NCBI GenBank assembly: GCA_017998555.1 | Contig: JAGOCU010000044.1 | Location: forward strand, 1-11,473 | Source: Thermoflexales bacterium | Lineage (GTDB): Bacteria > Chloroflexota > Anaerolineae > J036 > Brachytrichaceae | Direction: 5' to 3' | DNA length: 11,473 nucleotides | Shown here: in pieces, positions 1-3,790 of the stretch | How positions within the stretch are numbered: position 1 is the stretch's first letter | Layout of the letters: the number at the start of each line of letters is the position of its first letter | Translations under genes and position numbers: made by a program | The notes under the pieces: generated by a model | What the model was told of the DNA's origin: nothing | What the model saw: the letters and a program-made list of their open reading frames with translations, nothing else | Database searches by the model: none

Positions 1-167
1 GCGCCGGCGTTCGCGCCCAGCAGCCCGGTCTCGAAGCCGGCCCCGGTCAGGTCGCGCACGACGATGGCGGCGCCCGGCTGAACGAGCGCCGCGGAGGCCA
101 CCCGCCGGCCGCTGACGCGCCGCTCCAAGACTTCGCGCACGACCGTGAGTTCGGGGAGTTCGGGCAT
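1..167 (-). CDS. Formamidopyrimidine-DNA glycosylase (Fpg/Nei family), N-terminal part only
   Basis: The family excises oxidised bases such as 8-oxoguanine from DNA and then cleaves the strand at the abasic site (base excision repair). Reading leftwards from 167, the protein begins MPELPELTVVREVLERRV, the family hallmark: after Met removal the new N-terminal Pro is the Schiff-base nucleophile, followed by the catalytic Glu. About 55 residues are present; the rest, including the helix-two-turn-helix and zinc finger, lies outside the window. The start is supported by a GGGAG ribosome-binding site two bases before the ATG block (minus strand, about 170-174). It is divergent to the toxin-antitoxin operon. 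Whether it is Fpg/MutM or an Nei-like paralogue cannot be decided from the N-terminus, so no symbol is given. Confidence 0.85.
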   Translation of the reverse strand, partial: MPELPELTVVREVLERRVSGRRVASAALVQPGAAIVVRDLTGAGFETGLLGANAG

Positions 168-213
168 AGTCTCCCGATGGTACGCCCGACACCGGGGTCT
201 ATTGCTGTCTCAA

Positions 214-276
214 AGAACATCTGGCGGATCACAATCCCCGCGCGAAGCGCGGGGATTGTGATCCGCCAGATGTTCT
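214..276. repeat. Perfect 30-bp inverted repeat with GAA loop (H1)
   Basis: Arms 214-243 and 247-276 pair without a single mismatch around the trinucleotide GAA (244-246), closed by C-G within a GCGC/GCGC stem. The tip therefore contains GCGAAGC, the classic hyper-stable DNA mini-hairpin. It sits between two divergent gene starts (fpg at 167, antitoxin at 333), so it lies downstream of neither gene. No T-run follows on either strand. Read by eye, base by base; function unknown. Confidence 0.95.
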
Positions 277-296
277 CCTGTAATACAATCCAGCTG

Positions 297-325
297 TTGT
301 AAGACTATCTGAAATATGGTATACA
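297..325 (+). promoter_or_regulatory. Candidate sigma-70 promoter of the toxin-antitoxin operon
   Basis: TTGTAA (297-302, 4/6 match to TTGACA) and TATACA (320-325, 4/6 match to TATAAT) are separated by exactly 17 bases in a locally AT-rich stretch. Transcription from this promoter would begin around 332-333, at or next to the antitoxin ATG, implying a leaderless message. No ribosome-binding site is visible before 333, which agrees. Antitoxins of this type usually repress their own promoter, but no clean operator palindrome is clear beyond GTATAC (319-324). Confidence 0.5.
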
Positions 326-332
326 TGTCTTT

Positions 333-578
333 ATGAATACAACTCACTACGAAATCGTTGCCAATGTCAAGGGGCAGGTGGTCATCCCTGCCGCGTTGCG
401 CCGCGCTTTCGGCATCGAAGACGGCACGCGAATCGTCGTCGAAACCGACGAGAAGGATCAGCGAATCATTTTGACGCCGGTCACGCGCGAGCACATTCAG
501 CGTATGCGCGGGAGATTCAGGGGTTCTAATCTGCTGAAGGCGCTGGCGTCTGATAAAGCCAGGGAAAAGGCCCGCTGA
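333..578 (+). CDS. vapB: AbrB/MazE-fold antitoxin of a VapBC-type pair
   Basis: An 81-residue protein dominated by a SpoVT/AbrB DNA-binding domain at residues ~6-50: YEIVANVKGQVVIPAALRRAFGIEDGTRI is the swapped-hairpin signature. The C-terminal ~30 residues, rich in Arg and Lys, probably wrap the toxin. In this family the N-terminal domain binds the operon promoter and the tail blocks the PIN active site. The ATG at 333 was chosen because the upstream ATG at 325 runs into a stop after three codons; no Shine-Dalgarno precedes 333. It is followed after 3 bases by the PIN-domain gene, the standard antitoxin-first order. The pairing is clear from fold and neighbour; the toxin target is not. Confidence 0.9.
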   Translation: MNTTHYEIVANVKGQVVIPAALRRAFGIEDGTRIVVETDEKDQRIILTPVTREHIQRMRGRFRGSNLLKALASDKAREKAR

Positions 579-581
579 CCC

Positions 582-992
582 ATGCCGCGTGATTCAAAAT
601 CGTTGGTGCTCGATGCGTGGTCGGTGCTCGCTTATCTTCAAGATGAACCCGCAGGCGTGCGCGTCGCCGATGCGCTGGCGGATGCGCTTGATGCGAAGGG
701 GGGCGCCTATTTGTGCGTCGCGAATGCGGGTGAAGTCTGGTACATCCTATCCCGAGAGAATTCTGAAACCGCGGCGGACAAGGCGATTCAGATTCTGCTC
801 GGGCTTGGCATTCGGTTTGTCGACATCGATTGGGCGTTGACCCGCGTTGCAGCGCGATTCAAGGCGCGAGGCGGTTTGTCGTATGCGGATGCCTACGCGG
901 CTGCGCTCGCGAAAACCCTCGAGTGCGCGCTCATAACGGGCGACCGTGAATTTGAGACGGTCGCCGGCGACATATCGATCCGCTGGGTGTGA
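582..992 (+). CDS. vapC: PIN-domain ribonuclease toxin (VapC family)
   Basis: A 136-residue single PIN domain, normal for VapC. The acidic metal-binding residues are all in place: Asp11 (LVLDAWSVLAYL), Glu51 (NAGEVWY), Asp103 (SYADAYAAALA) and Asp121 (ITGDREFE). It should therefore be a Mg/Mn-dependent endoribonuclease; many family members cut tRNA or rRNA, but the target cannot be read from sequence. The ATG at 582 lies 3 bases after the antitoxin stop, with AGGGAAAAGG (561-570) inside the antitoxin gene as ribosome-binding site, so the genes are translationally coupled. The start is secure. All catalytic residues being present suggests an active toxin rather than a relic. Hairpin H2 lies 23 bases after the stop. 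Confidence 0.92.
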   Translation: MPRDSKSLVLDAWSVLAYLQDEPAGVRVADALADALDAKGGAYLCVANAGEVWYILSRENSETAADKAIQILLGLGIRFVDIDWALTRVAARFKARGGLSYADAYAAALAKTLECALITGDREFETVAGDISIRWV

Positions 993-1014
993 GCGGCGCG
1001 CTTGATTGGGTTTG

Positions 1015-1064
1015 GGGAGCGATGTCCCCGCCCCGGCGTACGCCGGGGCGGGGACATCGCTCCC
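1015..1064. repeat. Perfect 50-bp palindrome with GTAC centre (H2)
   Basis: Every base from 1015 to 1064 pairs with its mirror partner (24-bp arms plus central TA). The inner part is CCCCGGC-GTAC-GCCGGGG and the outer part contains GCGATGTCC/GGACATCGC. It begins 22 bases after the vapC stop codon, so it could act as a terminator, but no T-run follows. The GCGATGTCC block recurs in hairpin H3 at 1278-1286. Confidence 0.95.
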
Positions 1065-1080
1065 GAGAATCAGATGTAGA

Positions 1081-1208
1081 GGGGTGCCCCGAAAAAGCAC
1101 ACACCCCACCGGAGAGTCAAGCGGCTTCTCTTACTCGGTGGGAGTGTCATTGTTATTCTCCCGAAGGTGAATCTTTGCGCCTGCCTCGGTGGGTGTGTGT
1201 TGTGCCCC
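1081..1208 (+). other. Candidate structured RNA/DNA element with two exclusive folds
   Basis: Fold A: 1097-1111 pairs with 1187-1200 (14 pairs including one terminal G-U, with C1104 bulged) and encloses three hairpins: 1112-1132 (GAGAG..AAG/CTT..CTCTT), 1140-1162 (GGGAG/CTCCC) and 1165-1182 (AGGTG/CGCCT). Fold B: CCCACCG (1105-1111) pairs instead with CGGTGGG (1136-1142), which breaks both the outer stem and the second hairpin. Copies of CTCGGTGGG lie 51 bases apart (1135 and 1186). It matches no riboswitch consensus I can recall. It could be a leader RNA for the downstream transporter, an element transcribed on the other strand, or a decayed repeat. Pairing was found by eye; no folding energy was computed. 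Confidence 0.4.
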
Positions 1209-1269
1209 ATTCATACACCTGTCGGCGGCGTTGCGCAATAGCCAAGTGGCTAGTACTGCCGGGTATTCT

Positions 1270-1316
1270 TCTGGAAGCGATGTCCTCCTGCGGAGCAGGA
1301 GGACATCGCTTCCAGA
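1270..1316. repeat. Perfect 22-bp inverted repeat with GGA loop (H3)
   Basis: Arms 1270-1291 and 1295-1316 pair perfectly around GGA (1292-1294). The tip CTGC-GGA-GCAG is a GNA triloop closed by C-G. The arms carry GCGATGTCC/GGACATCGC, the same block as in H2, so H2 and H3 are relatives. It ends 64 bases before the transporter start, upstream of that gene, so it is badly placed to be a terminator for either neighbour. Confidence 0.95.
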
Positions 1317-1380
1317 TCATCACAATGAGGGCGCAAGATTCGGATGGCGCGCGCGGGTCATAACGCCTACCCTCGCCCGC

Positions 1381-2340
1381 ATGTTCAAATCACTCTTCCA
1401 TAACCACTTGCCCGAATGGGTCGCCTTGCTTACCGTCACGATCTGGGGGACGAATTTCGCCTTTCAAAAGGCGCTCCTGGCCGAGATTACCCCCTGGGCC
1501 TATCTGTGGGCGCGTTTCGCCGGGATGCTTGTCATCGGCTGGGTGATAGTCGCGCGGACCCGCCGCCAGAACGGCGCGCCCGTCCGCATCGCCCGCTCCG
1601 ATCTGCCCCGCTTCATCCTCAGCGGGCTGGTCGGTTACTGCTTCTATATTGGCCTGTCTACGGTCGGACTGGCCTATACCACCGCCTTCTCGTCTGCGTT
1701 GCTGGTGGCCATGTCGCCGCTGTTCACCGCCCTCATGCTCGGCGCGTTGCGTCTCGAGAAGGTCAACGGCGGGCAATATCTCGGGATGGGGATCGCGGTG
1801 GCCGGAATGGGAATCTTCGTGGCTGAGAAGATGCAGATCGGCGCGACCCAGGCCGGGATCGGCGATCTCATCAGCGTGCTGAGCGTGTTGGGCTGGTCGG
1901 CCTACAACGTCCTGAACAAGCCGTTGCTGGCGAAGTATCCCGCCCCGCTCATCACGACGGTGTGCCTGTCCTTTGGCGCGACCCCGATCTTCGTCCTGGC
2001 CCTGCCCGAGATGCTGGCCCAGAACTGGAATGGTATTTCTGGCGGCGCCTGGCTGGCCCTGGCCTGGAGCATCATTGCCCCGGTCTGGCTGGCCTGGACG
2101 CTGTGGAGCTGGGTCAACGCCCGCCGCGGCGTGGCCCGCACTTCCGTCTTCATGTACCTGGTGCCCCTGGTCGGCGGAATCGCTTCATGGGCGCTGCTGG
2201 GCGAGTCCTTTACCCCGCTCAAGCTGGTCGGGGCGGCCCTGGCCCTGGCTGGGATGCTGGTCGCCCGGCGGATGGCGAGCCGCCGGCCGCGGACGGCTGT
2301 TGCGCACAGGGAACCTGCGCCGGCCGGCGCAAGGTCGTAA
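1381..2340 (+). CDS. EamA/DMT-superfamily membrane transporter
   Basis: A 319-residue integral membrane protein of the drug/metabolite transporter superfamily, with two EamA repeats and about ten predicted hydrophobic helices. The first repeat opens with the typical IWGTNFAFQK (residues 21-30); the second ends with SWALLGESFTPLKLVGAALALAGM (Glu275), the usual signature of the last two helices. A basic 25-residue cytoplasmic tail (ARRMASRRPR...) follows. Substrate is not predictable: family members export amino acids, sugars, purines or drugs. ATG 1381 was preferred over an in-frame ATG at 1189, because the extra 64 residues would run through hairpin H3 and have no transporter character. No convincing ribosome-binding site precedes 1381. 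It stands alone, with hairpins on both sides. Confidence 0.88.
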   Translation: MFKSLFHNHLPEWVALLTVTIWGTNFAFQKALLAEITPWAYLWARFAGMLVIGWVIVARTRRQNGAPVRIARSDLPRFILSGLVGYCFYIGLSTVGLAYTTAFSSALLVAMSPLFTALMLGALRLEKVNGGQYLGMGIAVAGMGIFVAEKMQIGATQAGIGDLISVLSVLGWSAYNVLNKPLLAKYPAPLITTVCLSFGATPIFVLALPEMLAQNWNGISGGAWLALAWSIIAPVWLAWTLWSWVNARRGVARTSVFMYLVPLVGGIASWALLGESFTPLKLVGAALALAGMLVARRMASRRPRTAVAHREPAPAGARS

Positions 2341-2365
2341 GCACTGCGGGCGCGACGCGAAAAAC

Positions 2366-2412
2366 TACGGAATTGACAACCCCCGGCGGAGCCGGGGGTT
2401 GTCAATTCCGTA
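2366..2412. repeat. Perfect 22-bp inverted repeat with GGA loop (H4)
   Basis: Arms 2366-2387 and 2391-2412 pair perfectly around GGA (2388-2390); the tip is CCCCGGC-GGA-GCCGGGG. It lies 26 bases after the transporter stop and 82 bases before the reductase start, both genes pointing right, so it could terminate the former. There is no T-run after the right arm. Its inner half matches the inner halves of H2 and H5. Confidence 0.95.
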
Positions 2413-2493
2413 ACATCAGTCTCAGACTCGCCGCATGTCCTTCGGGAATGGTTATCATCACACTTTCATTCGATCGCGCGACAGGAGACCCCC

Positions 2494-3708
2494 GTGACAA
2501 ACCCGCCCCCCCCAACGATCGCAGACGAGCACGCCAACCACATCAAGCTCTACGGCACGGTGTGGTGCAGCGACTGCAAGCGCTCCAAGAAATTCCTCGG
2601 CGAGCAGCGCATCCACTACGACTATGTCGATATCGAGGAGGATGAGGCCGGGGCGGCCATCGTCGAGAAACTGAACAACGGACACAAGAGCGTGCCAACC
2701 ATCGTCTTCCCCGACGGCAGCTTCCTGGTTGAGCCAAACAATGCCGAGCTGGCGATCAAGCTCGGGCTGACCACCAAGGCCAAACTCAGCTACTACGATC
2801 TGATCGTGGTGGGCGGAGGGCCGGCCGGGCTGACCGCCGCGCTGTACGCCGCGCGCGAGGGCATGGATGTGCTGGTGCTTGAACGTTCTGCGTTTGGCGG
2901 ACAGGCCGGCATCACCGAGCGCCTCGATAACTTCCCGGGCTTTCCCGACGGCATCAACGGGGGTGAGTTTGCCGACCGGCTGAAGCTGCAGGCTGAGCGC
3001 TTTGGCGTCGAGCTGGTCCAGGCCACCCAGGTCGTCAAGGCCTATCACGAAGGCGAGTCGTGCTACGTGCGCTGCTCGGGCGGCGACGAGTATGGGGCGC
3101 GGGCGATGCTGATCGCGACCGGCTCGAATTACCGGCGGCTGGACGCGCCGGGTGAGCAGGGGTTGATCGGGGCGGGGGTGCATTTTTGCGCCACCTGCGA
3201 CGGCCCCTTTTACAAAGGCCGCGAAGTCTTTGTTGTCGGCGGCGGCAACAGCGCCTGCGAGGAGGCCCTCTTCCTCACCCGCTTCGTGAGCAAGCTGACG
3301 ATGCTCGTGCGCGGCGACAGCCTGCGGGCCACCAAGATCATCGCGGACAAAGTCATGCGCGACCCGCAGATCGTGGTGCGTTTCAATACCCAGATCGCAG
3401 CGCTGCAGGGCGAAAAGAAGCTGGCCGGCGTGACGCTCCGGGACAACAAGACCGGCCAGACCGAGGAGACCAAGCCAGCCGGGGTGTTCGTCTTCATCGG
3501 TCTCACGCCGAACGCGGGCTGGGTGCCCGACATCATCAAGCGCGATGAGCAGGGCTTCATCGTCACCGACGACCGGCTGATGACGAGCTGCCCGGGCGTG
3601 TTCGCCGCCGGCGACGTGCGCAAGGGCGCCACCAAACAGGTGGCCAGCGCCGTCGGCGAGGGCGCGACCGCGGCCCTGATGATCCGCGAGTATCTGAAGC
3701 GGATGTAG
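2494..3708 (+). CDS. Glutaredoxin-thioredoxin reductase fusion (FAD/NADPH disulfide reductase)
   Basis: 404 residues, about 90 longer than an ordinary TrxB because of an N-terminal glutaredoxin/mycoredoxin-like domain (residues ~16-92). Its redox motif is WCSDCK (Cys25, Cys28) and its cis-Pro is in SVPTIVF (Pro68). The reductase part starts at ~100: FAD-binding GGGPAG (107-112), redox motif CATCDGPFY (Cys232, Cys235), NADPH-binding GGGNSA (249-254), and the C-terminal FAD segment GVFAAGDVRKGATKQVASAVGEG. All redox cysteines are present. It should pass electrons NADPH > FAD > Cys232/Cys235 > Cys25/Cys28, either as a self-contained system or towards a separate thioredoxin; the transfer route is inferred. 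Start: GTG at 2494 with AGGAG six bases upstream. It is convergent with the regulator gene. Confidence 0.93.
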   Translation: MTNPPPPTIADEHANHIKLYGTVWCSDCKRSKKFLGEQRIHYDYVDIEEDEAGAAIVEKLNNGHKSVPTIVFPDGSFLVEPNNAELAIKLGLTTKAKLSYYDLIVVGGGPAGLTAALYAAREGMDVLVLERSAFGGQAGITERLDNFPGFPDGINGGEFADRLKLQAERFGVELVQATQVVKAYHEGESCYVRCSGGDEYGARAMLIATGSNYRRLDAPGEQGLIGAGVHFCATCDGPFYKGREVFVVGGGNSACEEALFLTRFVSKLTMLVRGDSLRATKIIADKVMRDPQIVVRFNTQIAALQGEKKLAGVTLRDNKTGQTEETKPAGVFVFIGLTPNAGWVPDIIKRDEQGFIVTDDRLMTSCPGVFAAGDVRKGATKQVASAVGEGATAALMIREYLKRM

Positions 3709-3732
3709 CTGGCTGGCGCCACCACAAATCTC

Positions 3733-3790
3733 TCTTGACGCGAAATACCCTGCCCCGGCGTAAGCCGGGGCAGGGTATTTCGCGTCAAGA
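3733..3790. repeat. Perfect 27-bp inverted repeat with GTAA loop (H5), between convergent genes
   Basis: Arms 3733-3759 and 3764-3790 pair perfectly around GTAA (3760-3763). The tip CCCCGGC-GTAA-GCCGGGG differs from that of H2 by one base. It lies 24 bases after the reductase stop, and its right arm covers the stop codon (3785-3787) and last Ser codon of the convergent regulator gene. By position it is a good bidirectional terminator candidate, though without T-runs. Confidence 0.95.

Noticed and set aside
1233..1290. tRNA-like stretch (TAGCCAAGTGGCTAGTA resembles a D arm, then CCGG...CTGG)
   Set aside because: No acceptor stem, T arm or 7-nt anticodon loop can be built; the segment runs into hairpin H3. 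At most a chance resemblance or remnant.
1015..1316. Integron attC site
   Set aside because: No paired R/L boxes with GTTRRRY core and no integrase or cassette arrangement are visible.
1189..1380. N-terminal extension of the transporter from an upstream in-frame ATG
   Set aside because: The added 64 residues are encoded through hairpin H3 and show no transporter features; the family starts at the MFKSLFHNHLPEW region.
214..3790. Hairpins H1-H5 as ordinary Rho-independent terminators
   Set aside because: No T-run follows any of them on either strand, H1 is between divergent starts and H3 precedes a gene; H2, H4 and H5 could still stop transcription, so this is rejected only as a general explanation.
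214..3790. CRISPR array
   Set aside because: The repeats are single, differ in sequence, and are separated by whole genes rather than by uniform spacers.
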